This document shows, piece after piece, positions 15,151 through 23,156 of a DNA stretch of 38,583 bases. A program made the translations under genes and the position numbers. Location: the NCBI GenBank assembly GCA_021830925.1, contig JAKBNS010000176.1, positions 1 through 38,583 of the forward strand, written 5' to 3'. Position 1 is the first letter of the stretch, and every line of letters begins with the position of its first letter. A model generated the notes under the pieces. The model was not told where the DNA came from and searched no databases. It was given only the letters and a program-made list of their open reading frames with translations. The DNA comes from Pseudomonadota bacterium. Lineage in GTDB: Bacteria > Pseudomonadota > Gammaproteobacteria > Burkholderiales > Burkholderiaceae_C.

Positions 15151-18100
15151 ATGGTCGAAGACCCCTCCGGGGCGGCACTGATCGAAGTCGCGGTGGGCCG
15201 CGCGAGCGGCGCCACCGCGGGCGCCGATGCGGCGCGCGCATGCCGGCCGCAGTTGCGGGCGCACGCGGCCTCGGTGGTACTGGTGCATGCTTCGGTGCAG
15301 CATGAACTGGACGCGGTGCTGGCGGGGGTGCGAAGCGTGTTCCCGGATGCCCCGTTGATCGGCGCCAGCACCTGCGGAGAGATCGACTCCGGGATCCACC
15401 ACGCCAGTGTGGTCGTCACCGTGCTCGCCTCTCCCCACCTGCGATGCAGCGTCGGCGTGGGCGACGGCGCCGGCTCGAACTGGCGCGCGGCCCTGGACCA
15501 GGCGCTGGCGACGCCGGCGCTGCGAGCCGCAGTGGCACCCGACGACGAGCTCGTGCGGGCGCGCGCCGAGCGCGGCTCCCAGGTCTTCGCCATGCTGTAC
15601 GTGCCGGGCAACACCCGCCGCCTTCCATCCACCGGCTTCGAGATCATCGAGGCCTTCAAGGCCCACACGCTGGGCACCATCCCGATCCTCGCGGGCGCCA
15701 GCGCCGACGACTGGCGCATGCAGGGCAACGCGGTGTTCCATGGTTCCGAGGTGCATGCCGACGGGCTGCTGGTGGCGGTGTTCGAGACCGAATTGAGCTT
15801 CGGCATCGCCATGAGTCACGGTTTCCAGCCGTCCATGCAGGCGCTGAGCGTGACCGGAAGCACGGGCAGGGAACTGCTGTCGCTGGACGGCGCGCCCGCG
15901 CTGCAGGCCCTGGCCGAGCGCCTGGGCCGCGCGGCGCGGGGTCTGCGCGACGAGCACCTCACCTTGTACACGCGTACCGTGCTGGGCACGCGCGACCCGC
16001 TGGAGCAGTTTTCGATCCACGTCGCCAGCTACGCCACCGAGCGCGACGGGGTATTGCTCACCCAGCCGGTCGCCCCCGGCGCGTCCCTCTACCTCATGGC
16101 CGCACGCGAGGCCACCCGCGACGCGGGCTCGCACGCCGTTCGCAAGGCATTGCTGCGCGCGGCCACGAGCCAGCCGGCGCTGGTGCTCGTGCACCACTGC
16201 GCGATCCGCGCGGCGATCCTCGGCGAGGAGACGGCGGCGGCCGAGATCGAACACATGGCGCGCCTGACCGCGCCGGCTCCGCTCGCCGGCTTCTGCAGCT
16301 TCGGCGAGGCCGGCGTGGCCGACGACGGCGTCAGTCGCTACAACAACGCCTCGGTGTCGGTGCTGGTGCTGAGCCGGGAATTCTCCCGCTCGGCTTCGGT
16401 GGCGCGCGAGAACCGGCGCCTACGCGAGCAGGTCCAGGCGCTGTCCGAACTCAGCCTGTTCGACCAGGCGCTGCGCCAGACGCAGGACGCCTTCGCGATC
16501 ACCGGCCCCGATCTCCAGTACCGTTTCGTCAATCCGGCCTTCACCCGCTTGTTCGAATACACCTCCGAGGAGATCGTCGGCCAGGGCCCCGAGGCGCTGC
16601 GCCCACCCGATGGCGATCCCGAGAGGGACGCGGCCGCGCTGGTGCGCAAGGCCGTGGCCGAGGGTTCCTTCCATGGCGAGGTGCTGCGCAGTTCCCGCGG
16701 CGGGCGGGTGTTCCCGGTCATGATCTCGTTGAATGTACTGCGGGATACCCGCGGAGAAGTTCGTGGCTTCGTCTGCTCCTACAGCGACCTGAGCGAACGC
16801 TACGCTGCGGAACGCGCCGCGGCCGAGGCCGCGCGCCGGCTGGAACTGGTCAATGCACGCCTGGCCACGGCGATCAGCGCCTCCGACCTGACCTTGTGGG
16901 ACTACGACGCCGAGCGCGCCGTCCTTCGCCTGGACGAGGGCGCGACGCCGCTGCCCGAGCACCTGCTGGTCCCCGGCGGCGTACCCGTGGCCGAACTCGA
17001 GGCGGCGGTGCACCCGCAGGACCTGGGCCGGGTGCGCAGCCTCGCAACCCAGGCGCTGGCCGGCGGCGAACCCGGTTTCCATGCCGAATTCCGGGTCCGT
17101 GCCGGCGACGACGCATGGCGCTGGTTGCGCTGCGCCGGCCGCGTGGTCGAGCGCCGGGCGGACGGCAGCGCCACGCGCGCGGTCGGGACCGCGCTGGACA
17201 TCACGGAGTCCAAGCGCGTCGAGGAACGGCTGCGCCACGCGGCCCTGCATGACGCGCTCACCGGCCTGCCCAATCGCCTGGCGCTGACCCAGCACCTGAA
17301 TTCCGCCATCGCGCGCGCCCGGCGGCACGGCCGCTCTCTGGCCGTGGGCATGATGGACCTGAACGATTTCAAGCCGGTCAACGACACCTGGGGCCACATC
17401 GTCGGCGACCGCCTGCTGGTCGAGGTGGCGCGGCGCCTGGCGAGCCTGCTGCGCGCCCAGGATTTCCTGGCACGCATGGGCGGCGACGAATTCGTGGTGG
17501 TCATCGAGGACCTCGACGCGCTGCGCCCGCTGGACAGCGTGGCCGCCGCGCTCAAGCGCCTGCACGGCGCGGTCGAGGCGGCCTTCGCGATCGATGCGGC
17601 CCCCCCCTTGACCATCGGCCTGAGCGCGGGAATCGCTCTGTACCCCGACGACGGCAACGACGCCGACGCCCTGCTGCGCCAGGCCGACGCCGCGATGTAC
17701 ATGACCAAGCAATACAAGTCGGAAGGCGAGTGGTGGCGCGCCCATGCCGTCGACGCCCAGGACCCGTCCGCGTCGACGCCGGACGCCTACGGAGCCCAGG
17801 CGCGAGCGCTGCTCGCGGGCTCACGCCTGCAACTGGAGATCATCGAGGCGGATTTCGTCGAGAGTTTCTACGCGAACCTCAACCGCAACCCGGACATGCA
17901 AGCCTTGCTGGCCGTGCTGAGCGCCGGGGAACTCGCCGCGCTGAAACAGCACCAGAGCGCGCACGTGCGCCTTCTGCTGCATCCGGACGCCACCGCGGAG
18001 CACGTGCGCGCGACAGGCGCAACGCTGGGCCAGGCGCACGCACTGGCCGGTGTCGGCGGCGCCTGGCTGGCGCAAAGCCAGATGGACTACCGCAAGCTGC

Positions 18101-19785
18101 TGGCCGAACGCCTGGGACGCAGCCTGCTGGCGCCGCGCGATCGTCACCGCCTGCTGGCGATCGTCGAAGCGCGCCTGCAGGACGATCTGCACGCGCAGCT
18201 GCGCGCCAGCCAGCAGACCGTGGCCGACTACATGGACATCCTCGCGCAAGGCCTGCCGCCCCCCGGCAAGCTGTGGGTCGACGCGATGCGCGAGGAGATC
18301 GACCGCCTGGGATCCTTGCCGGGCGTCGTCTCCGCCGCCTGCTTCCGCCTGGACTCCGGCGGCATGTTCCAGCTCGAGGCCGACGCCGGTCCGCGCGCTC
18401 CGGCCATCCGCGCCATCGTCCTGGGTCACCGCTATTCCCCCGTGGGCGGCGAGGCCCCGATGGAATCCCAGACCATGGTGGTGCGCGCCTGGCGCAGCGG
18501 CACCATCACCACCCTGGCATCCTTTCGCCAAGCCTATGCCGGCAGCGAGGATGCGTCGTGGGCACACGCCGTGCTGGCGCTCGGCGTGCGCAGCGCCATG
18601 GCCTTCCCCGTGCTGTCGGCCGCCGGGCACACGGTGGCGGTGGTGCGGCTGCTCGGCACCCGTCTGAACCAGTTCGAGAGCGACTGGATGCGCCAGTTCG
18701 GCGTCGGACTGCAGCAGCGCTGGACCTCGCTGTGGCTGCGCTGCCGCGGGCCGGCGCTGAACGCGGTTCCCGCCGACGTCGCGACCTCCTATCGCGACCG
18801 CCTGTTCAGCGCGGGCGGGCTGCGCATGGACGTGCAGCCGGTGGTGGACCTGGCCACCGGCGCGCTGGCCCGCGTGGAGGCGCTGGCCAGGCTGGTGATG
18901 GCCGATGGCAGCATCGTCGGGCCCGGGGACTTCCTGCCCCTGCTGGGCACCGCCGAGCTCGACCGCCTGTTCCGCGCCGGGCTCGACCTGGCGCTGGCCT
19001 CGCTGGTGAGCTGGGAGGCGGCCGGACTGAACATCGGGGTGGCCGTCAACATCGCTCCCAGCACCCTGCTCGATCCGGCCTGTCCGCAATGGGTGGAGCA
19101 GGCGCTTCGCAAGCACCGGCTGGAGCCGCGGCGTCTGACCCTGGAACTGCTGGAGTCGCAGGACATCGAGTCCAGCGTGCAGGATCTCGCGATCCGTCGC
19201 CTGACGGAAATCGGAGTCCGCCTGTCCATGGACGATTTCGGCTCGGGTTACAGCAGCCTGCAACGCCTGGCCTCGCTGCCCTTCGACACTGTGAAGGTCG
19301 ACCAGAGCCTGCTGGTGCGCATCCGCGAGGATCCTGTGCGCACGCTGAGCCTGATCCACAGCGCGATCCAGATCGGCAAGGATTTCGAGCGCACCGTGGT
19401 GGTCGAAGGCCTGGAGGACGACGGCATGATCGAGGCCGCCACGCTGCTGGGCGCCACCCACGGCCAGGGCTTCGGTCTCGCTCGACCGATGCCGGCCCAC
19501 ACCCTGTTGCCGTGGCTCGCAAGCTGCGCGCGCAGTTCCTCCGGCAAGGCCATTCGCACCGCGCTGGGCGCACTCGCGCACCACTGGCGACGCCTGCACG
19601 CGGGGCCGCTGCGCGATCGCGGCAGCGACGACGAAGCCCTGCGGGACTACCTGCGCGATCGGGGCGAGCCCGCCGCGCAGGCCTTGCGCTGGCACGCCAG
19701 CCTGCTCGAAGGGCGCGAGCCCGAACACCACGCCGAGCTGCTCACGCAGTGGCTGGTCGATCAGGTTCGCCTGGATCGGGGCTGA
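15151..19785 (+). CDS. FIST-PAS-PAS-GGDEF-globin-GAF-EAL protein
   Basis: A 1544-residue soluble paralogue of the preceding gene; the ATG at 15151 is chosen over 15043, which overlaps that gene. The N-terminal 395 residues form a FIST sensor (GASTCGEIDSG and the C-terminal hallmark GFCSFGEAGVADDG...NNASVSVLVL), a domain thought to bind small ligands such as amino acids. Two PAS domains (about 430-560 and 565-690) precede a GGDEF domain with GGDEF at 777-781 and an RAQD inhibitory site. The globin-like domain has Tyr907 in SFYANL and His963 in GQAHALAG. A GAF-like region follows, then EAL at 1243 with VNIAPST, DDFGSGYSSL and GQGFGLARP. The CZB-like tail has lost its Cys and one His. The 3' end overlaps the opposite-strand DUF488 gene by 44 bp. 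Confidence 0.85.
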   Translation: MVEDPSGAALIEVAVGRASGATAGADAARACRPQLRAHAASVVLVHASVQHELDAVLAGVRSVFPDAPLIGASTCGEIDSGIHHASVVVTVLASPHLRCSVGVGDGAGSNWRAALDQALATPALRAAVAPDDELVRARAERGSQVFAMLYVPGNTRRLPSTGFEIIEAFKAHTLGTIPILAGASADDWRMQGNAVFHGSEVHADGLLVAVFETELSFGIAMSHGFQPSMQALSVTGSTGRELLSLDGAPALQALAERLGRAARGLRDEHLTLYTRTVLGTRDPLEQFSIHVASYATERDGVLLTQPVAPGASLYLMAAREATRDAGSHAVRKALLRAATSQPALVLVHHCAIRAAILGEETAAAEIEHMARLTAPAPLAGFCSFGEAGVADDGVSRYNNASVSVLVLSREFSRSASVARENRRLREQVQALSELSLFDQALRQTQDAFAITGPDLQYRFVNPAFTRLFEYTSEEIVGQGPEALRPPDGDPERDAAALVRKAVAEGSFHGEVLRSSRGGRVFPVMISLNVLRDTRGEVRGFVCSYSDLSERYAAERAAAEAARRLELVNARLATAISASDLTLWDYDAERAVLRLDEGATPLPEHLLVPGGVPVAELEAAVHPQDLGRVRSLATQALAGGEPGFHAEFRVRAGDDAWRWLRCAGRVVERRADGSATRAVGTALDITESKRVEERLRHAALHDALTGLPNRLALTQHLNSAIARARRHGRSLAVGMMDLNDFKPVNDTWGHIVGDRLLVEVARRLASLLRAQDFLARMGGDEFVVVIEDLDALRPLDSVAAALKRLHGAVEAAFAIDAAPPLTIGLSAGIALYPDDGNDADALLRQADAAMYMTKQYKSEGEWWRAHAVDAQDPSASTPDAYGAQARALLAGSRLQLEIIEADFVESFYANLNRNPDMQALLAVLSAGELAALKQHQSAHVRLLLHPDATAEHVRATGATLGQAHALAGVGGAWLAQSQMDYRKLLAERLGRSLLAPRDRHRLLAIVEARLQDDLHAQLRASQQTVADYMDILAQGLPPPGKLWVDAMREEIDRLGSLPGVVSAACFRLDSGGMFQLEADAGPRAPAIRAIVLGHRYSPVGGEAPMESQTMVVRAWRSGTITTLASFRQAYAGSEDASWAHAVLALGVRSAMAFPVLSAAGHTVAVVRLLGTRLNQFESDWMRQFGVGLQQRWTSLWLRCRGPALNAVPADVATSYRDRLFSAGGLRMDVQPVVDLATGALARVEALARLVMADGSIVGPGDFLPLLGTAELDRLFRAGLDLALASLVSWEAAGLNIGVAVNIAPSTLLDPACPQWVEQALRKHRLEPRRLTLELLESQDIESSVQDLAIRRLTEIGVRLSMDDFGSGYSSLQRLASLPFDTVKVDQSLLVRIREDPVRTLSLIHSAIQIGKDFERTVVVEGLEDDGMIEAATLLGATHGQGFGLARPMPAHTLLPWLASCARSSSGKAIRTALGALAHHWRRLHAGPLRDRGSDDEALRDYLRDRGEPAAQALRWHASLLEGREPEHHAELLTQWLVDQVRLDRG

Positions 19786-20671
19786 TCTCCACGAACAGCC
19801 CTTTCTCCTCGCGCTCGAAGTGATGCTCCAGCAGATGCTGCAGGGGCAGCGCGGCATCCACCAGTTCCAGGCGCTGGCGCGGAGAACGGATCCGCCCGGG
19901 CAGTTCCTGCAGGCGCGCGCGCAGCTCGCCGAGCGCGCGCTCCAGCGCCGCGTGCTCGGCCTCGTAGGTACGCCGCGGCCAGCGCGCCGCCCTGGGCAGA
20001 GCCGGGAACAAAGCGGTCTCCTCCAGTCGCGCATGGGGAGCGTGCAACCGCGCCATGGCGTCGAAGGCGGCGCGCGCGCCCGTCACGTCGCCGCGCAGCA
20101 GGGCCACGCGCGCGTCATCCACCTGGCTCAGCATGCGCGCGTGTTCATCGCACAGGCGTTCACGCAGGCTCTCGGCATATCGCGGCCCGCTCGGTGCGGC
20201 GGCCGCGCCTTCCCGCTCGGGCTGGCGCAGGTACTCCAGCAACGCGGCGGCATGGTTGTGAACAGGATCGCGCGCCGCATACAACAGGGTCAGGCGCCCG
20301 TGCACGCGCAGCAGGGCCTCCAGGCGCCGCACCGCCTGCGAATTGGCGTCGAGCTCGGCGTGATAGCGTTCGACGAAGGGCACCCACTTGCTCGCGTCGT
20401 GCGCGAACCACTTGCGCAACTCGCCGGACGGGGCGATATCGCGCAGCCACAGGTCCGCGGCCACCTGCTCGCGCCGCAGACCCCGCGGCCACAGACGGTC
20501 CACCAACACCCGGAACCCCTCGTCGGGCGACGCCGGGTCATGGACCCGGCGAAGGGTCAGGAGCGGTGCTGCGGGTGCGGGGGCCACGGTCGGAGGCAGC
20601 TCGGAGAGCCAGGTCGTCGGTTGAAAGCATTGTCGCCGAACGTGGGTGCCAGAAGGTCGAATTGCCGACAC
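19742..20671 (-). CDS. DUF488-hemerythrin fusion protein
   Basis: A protein of up to 309 residues that joins two domains usually encoded apart. Residues about 40-150 are DUF488 (RRVHDPASPDEGFRVLVDRLWPRGL, LRKWFAHDASKW, LTLLYAARDPVHNHA). Residues about 165-300 are a hemerythrin-like HHE four-helix domain with likely iron ligands in DEHARM, HAPHARLEE, EAEHAAL and LLEHHFEREEKGLF. Hemerythrins bind O2, NO or iron; DUF488 function is unsettled. The track start is a GTG with no ribosome site. An internal GTG at 20587 would sit closer to the usual DUF488 start. It converges on the globin-EAL gene with a 44-bp overlap, so the opposing transcripts could interfere. A shared gas or redox theme is inferred from this neighbourhood. 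Confidence 0.85.
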   Translation of the reverse strand: MSAIRPSGTHVRRQCFQPTTWLSELPPTVAPAPAAPLLTLRRVHDPASPDEGFRVLVDRLWPRGLRREQVAADLWLRDIAPSGELRKWFAHDASKWVPFVERYHAELDANSQAVRRLEALLRVHGRLTLLYAARDPVHNHAAALLEYLRQPEREGAAAAPSGPRYAESLRERLCDEHARMLSQVDDARVALLRGDVTGARAAFDAMARLHAPHARLEETALFPALPRAARWPRRTYEAEHAALERALGELRARLQELPGRIRSPRQRLELVDAALPLQHLLEHHFEREEKGLFVEISPDPGEPDRPATA

Positions 20672-20741
20672 ATTCGATGCCTAGAATGCATTCACTCCTT
20701 GGCATATGTTGTTCCGCGAACCTTCACGAAAGGAACCTGGC

Positions 20742-21233
20742 ATGACCATTCCGCGCAACCTCCTTCCCGGCCTCGCACTGGCTGCCGCGCTGGCGGCGAG
20801 CTCCGCGCACGCCGCTGCCGCACCGAGCTGCGAAGCCATCGGACGCGCGGTTTCGGCCGCACTGGGACCCGTTGCCTCGGTCACCGACAACACCGCCAAG
20901 GTGCATGCACTGAGGGCCAAGGCGCCCTACGCGGTGCTGCGCGCCTGCGACGTGCATATGCCCGGGCACCGCATCCCCCTGCAGGTCACGATCGATGCGC
21001 CGGTGCCGCGCATGTACGTGCAAAGCATGGCCCGATTCGCGGCCGCGACCGGCCGTCATGCGCAGAAGCTGGACGGCGCCGCCTACGGCGACCTGGCCTA
21101 CCTGATCCCCCAGATGGGCGGCGGCGACGCGGTCGACGCGCTGGTCGGCGACGAGGCGCTTTCGGTCGGCTACTGGACCCAGGCCGCGCAGACCCGCGCC
21201 ATGGCTCGACACATCGTCGCGCTGATGAAATGA
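20742..21233 (+). CDS. Secreted hypothetical protein
   Basis: A 163-residue protein that I do not recognise. The ATG at 20742 follows AAAGGAA; the track's 20706 start adds only a charged stretch. A clear signal peptide (NLLPGLALAAALAASSAHA) indicates periplasmic export. The mature part is compact, with two Cys (SCEAIG and RACDVH) that could form a disulfide. Other conserved-looking stretches are MYVQSMARFAAATGRHAQ and GDLAYLIPQMGGGDAVDALVGDE. No catalytic motif is apparent. It is divergent from the DUF488-hemerythrin gene, about 70 bp apart, and convergent with the MOSC gene. Confidence 0.75.
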   Translation: MTIPRNLLPGLALAAALAASSAHAAAAPSCEAIGRAVSAALGPVASVTDNTAKVHALRAKAPYAVLRACDVHMPGHRIPLQVTIDAPVPRMYVQSMARFAAATGRHAQKLDGAAYGDLAYLIPQMGGGDAVDALVGDEALSVGYWTQAAQTRAMARHIVALMK

Positions 21234-21241
21234 CCCGGGCA

Positions 21242-21266
21242 GCGCGCGCCGGCAAGCGGCGCGCGC
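21242..21266. terminator. Bidirectional hairpin between convergent genes
   Basis: A perfect 10-bp stem, GCGCGCGCCG with its complement and a GCAAG loop, in the 44-bp gap between the secreted hypothetical and the MOSC gene. It has no T tract, so if it terminates, it does so by stem strength or with help from Rho. Confidence 0.5.
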
Positions 21267-21277
21267 CGCGGCCGGGC

Positions 21278-21952
21278 TCAGGCGCCGCCCTGCTCGCGCA
21301 GCCAGGCGATGCGCTGCTCGAGCTTGCGTTTCCAGTTCTGCGCGATGGCCGGCGCCCGTGCCAGGCGTTGCAGCGCCTCCAGCGGCGCCTGCTCGCGCTG
21401 CACGAGCTCCAGCATGGCGTCCAGGCGCAGCGCCGGGTCGCCCGGTTCGACGAGTTCCAGCGCATCGCCGGGCTCCACCATGCCGGTGCGCAGCACCCGC
21501 CAGTACCACCCGGTGCGGCGGCTGCGCGCGATGGCCGCGGCCACCCCCTCGCATTCGAGCTTCTCGTCGATCTTCCAGCATGGGTTGCGCGGCTGGCAGA
21601 CCTGCAGCAGCGCGCGACCCAGGCGCCATGTGTCGCCCACGCGCACGCCGCTTTCGTCCAGCCCCTCGCACGAAAGGTTCTCGCCGATCGCGCCCGCCCC
21701 GAGGCGGCCGCGCAAGGACGGGAACAGGCCCTCCAGCTCGGCATAGTGATCCGCCGGATACAGCTGCACCGCCTTGTCCGGCCCGCCGTGCACCCTGCGG
21801 TCGGCCTGCACGTCGCCGTCGAAGCCCTCGGCTCCCAAATGCACGGCGCCCGACACCGGCTGCTTGAAAATGCCGCTGAGCCTGCCGGATGCCGGCAGCG
21901 GGCGCACTCCGCCCACGAAAATCCTCACCGCAACGGTTGTTATCGGGTCCAT
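21278..21952 (-). CDS. MOSC-domain protein, YiiM family
   Basis: A 224-residue cytoplasmic MOSC protein. The ATG at 21952 gives the usual start; the upstream part of the 388-residue track ORF is not conserved. YiiM-family features are GAEGFDGDVQADRRVHGGPDKAVQLYPADHY, GENLSCEGL and the molybdenum-ligand Cys region QVCQPRNPCWKID. A C-terminal helical region follows (LVQREQAPLEALQRLARAPAI). YiiM-type proteins use the molybdenum cofactor to reduce N-hydroxylated compounds such as 6-N-hydroxylaminopurine. The gene is monocistronic or follows the small membrane protein gene at 22024, 71 bp away. Its use of molybdenum echoes the ModA-like protein earlier in the window. Confidence 0.9.
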   Translation of the reverse strand: MDPITTVAVRIFVGGVRPLPASGRLSGIFKQPVSGAVHLGAEGFDGDVQADRRVHGGPDKAVQLYPADHYAELEGLFPSLRGRLGAGAIGENLSCEGLDESGVRVGDTWRLGRALLQVCQPRNPCWKIDEKLECEGVAAAIARSRRTGWYWRVLRTGMVEPGDALELVEPGDPALRLDAMLELVQREQAPLEALQRLARAPAIAQNWKRKLEQRIAWLREQGGA

Positions 21953-22023
21953 GGTTGCCCGAACATAGCCCAAGCGGGAAGCGGACGCCCTCGCCAGGCT
22001 CGCCGCTGCCCATGTGGACGCCC

Positions 22024-22299
22024 TCACGGGCAAGCCCGCGCCGCGGTGCGCGCAGCCCGGCGTGCCGCGTACAGCAGGCGCACCCAGGGCGGCAGGTGGA
22101 ACACCGCCATGAGCAGGTACATGGCGGTCATGCCGAACAGGGCCGAGGAGCCCTGCATCGCCCCACACAGCGCATCGACGCGCGTTCCGGCGAGCACCGA
22201 GCCCAGCGCCATGAGGCCGAAGCTCGGCGAGGCGGCCAGCCCGATCCAGCGCGCAGGCCTGCAGTCCGGCGCTCCCCGATCGCCCGCGCATGCCGACAT
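22024..22299 (-). CDS. Small membrane protein downstream of DUF899
   Basis: A 91-residue protein with two likely membrane helices: about 24-40 (LAASPSFGLMALGSVLAG) and about 48-66 (SALFGMTAMYLLMAVFHL), then a basic tail RLLYAARRAARTAARA. The ATG at 22299 has an AGGGGA site and lies 15 bp after the DUF899 stop, so the pair forms an operon; the track's longer start overlaps that gene. A Cys pair (MSACAG...APDCRP) precedes the first helix. I do not recognise the family. It may anchor or serve the thioredoxin-like DUF899 protein (inference). Confidence 0.7.
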   Translation of the reverse strand: MSACAGDRGAPDCRPARWIGLAASPSFGLMALGSVLAGTRVDALCGAMQGSSALFGMTAMYLLMAVFHLPPWVRLLYAARRAARTAARACP

Positions 22300-22313
22300 G
22301 GCGATCCCCTGGC

Positions 22314-23090
22314 TCACCGGCGCGCAGCGCGACCCGCCTCGTCGCCAGTCGGCTCCAGGCGGCTCGGCTGGGGGGCCGGCGCGGCTTCGTAGCGATCGTG
22401 GTGGCGCACCCACTCCATCTTGTTGCGCGTGTCCTCGCGCTCACCGCGTCCCAGCGGGGTCAGGTCGAGCATGCGGTAGGCCCCCATCATCACCTCCACG
22501 CCGCGCCCATAGGTCGAATAGGTATGGAACACTCGACCGGTCTCGTCGCGATGGAACACGCTCACCCCCGGCCATTCCTCGCCGGACAGGGGCCACTCGC
22601 CATAGTTGTAGTACAGGCTCCCCCGGGCCACCTGCTCGGGCGTGAAACTGACACCGAAGTCGTAATTGAACGAGCTGCCGTGGGACGACACCCACGGGAA
22701 GCCCCAGCCCATGCGTCGGCGGAATCGCTCGATCTGATCCAAGGGCGCCCGCGACACCGCGACGAACTCCGTGTCGCGCTGCGCCAGGTGCACCCGCATG
22801 CCGTCCACGTGATCCGCCATGTAGGAGCAGCTCTTGCAGCCCTCCTTCCAGTCGGGTCCCAGCATGAAATGCTGCACCAGCAATTGGCGACGTCCGGCGA
22901 ACAGCTCGCCCAGACTCACGCGTCCCGCGGGCCCGTCGAAGCCGTAGGGCTTGTCCACCTCCACCCATGGCAGCTGGCGTCGCAGCTGCGCCACGCGATC
23001 GCCATGACGGGTCAGGTCCTTCTCGGCGGCCAGAAGGTCCAGCCGCGCGTCGAGCCACTGCTCGCGCGAGACCGTGGGTTGGGTTTGCAT
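22314..23090 (-). CDS. DUF899 thioredoxin-like protein
   Basis: A 258-residue cytoplasmic protein of the DUF899 (AhpC/TSA-related) family. The ATG at 23090 follows AAGGAGA; the 625-residue track ORF extends it falsely upstream. The redox centre is GPDWKEGCKSCSYMADHVDG, a CxxC in thioredoxin position. Later conserved stretches are GWGFPWVSSHGSSFNYDFGVSF, YYNYG, GVSVFHRDETGRVFHTYSTYGRG and LDLTPLGRGE. The family's substrate is unknown; a thiol-disulfide or peroxide role is likely. The gene heads a two-gene operon with a small membrane protein and is divergent from a TPR-HTH regulator 66 bp away. Confidence 0.92.
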   Translation of the reverse strand: MQTQPTVSREQWLDARLDLLAAEKDLTRHGDRVAQLRRQLPWVEVDKPYGFDGPAGRVSLGELFAGRRQLLVQHFMLGPDWKEGCKSCSYMADHVDGMRVHLAQRDTEFVAVSRAPLDQIERFRRRMGWGFPWVSSHGSSFNYDFGVSFTPEQVARGSLYYNYGEWPLSGEEWPGVSVFHRDETGRVFHTYSTYGRGVEVMMGAYRMLDLTPLGRGEREDTRNKMEWVRHHDRYEAAPAPQPSRLEPTGDEAGRAARR

Positions 23091-23107
23091 GTCTGCTCTC
23101 CTTGCGT

Positions 23108-23147
23108 TTGCCGGTAACTTGCCGGACGTTGAACCGGGCTCTAGATT
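23108..23147. promoter_or_regulatory. Divergent DUF899/regulator promoter with direct repeats
   Basis: TTGCCGG occurs twice with an 11-bp period (23108 and 23119), one helical turn apart, as expected for a tandem-binding regulator. On the plus strand the second copy, TTGCCG, is 17 bp from TAGATT (23142-23147), a plausible sigma-70 promoter. It would start transcription only a few bases before the ATG at 23157. Confidence 0.45.
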
Positions 23148-23156
23148 AGGAGGCGC

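Noticed and set aside
10704-15812. Minus-strand ORFs of 847 and 852 aa
   Set aside because: Shadows of the GGDEF-EAL genes; no recognisable domain and typical antisense composition (RRQ/HAQ-rich).
11058-19785. Possible recent tandem duplication or assembly repeat of the two GGDEF-EAL genes
   Set aside because: Domain order is shared, but the N-termini differ entirely and the aligned parts are clearly diverged, so it is an old duplication, not an artefact.
17821-20034. 737-aa minus-strand ORF
   Set aside because: Antisense of the FIST-GGDEF-EAL gene, continuing in the wrong frame of the DUF488-hemerythrin gene.
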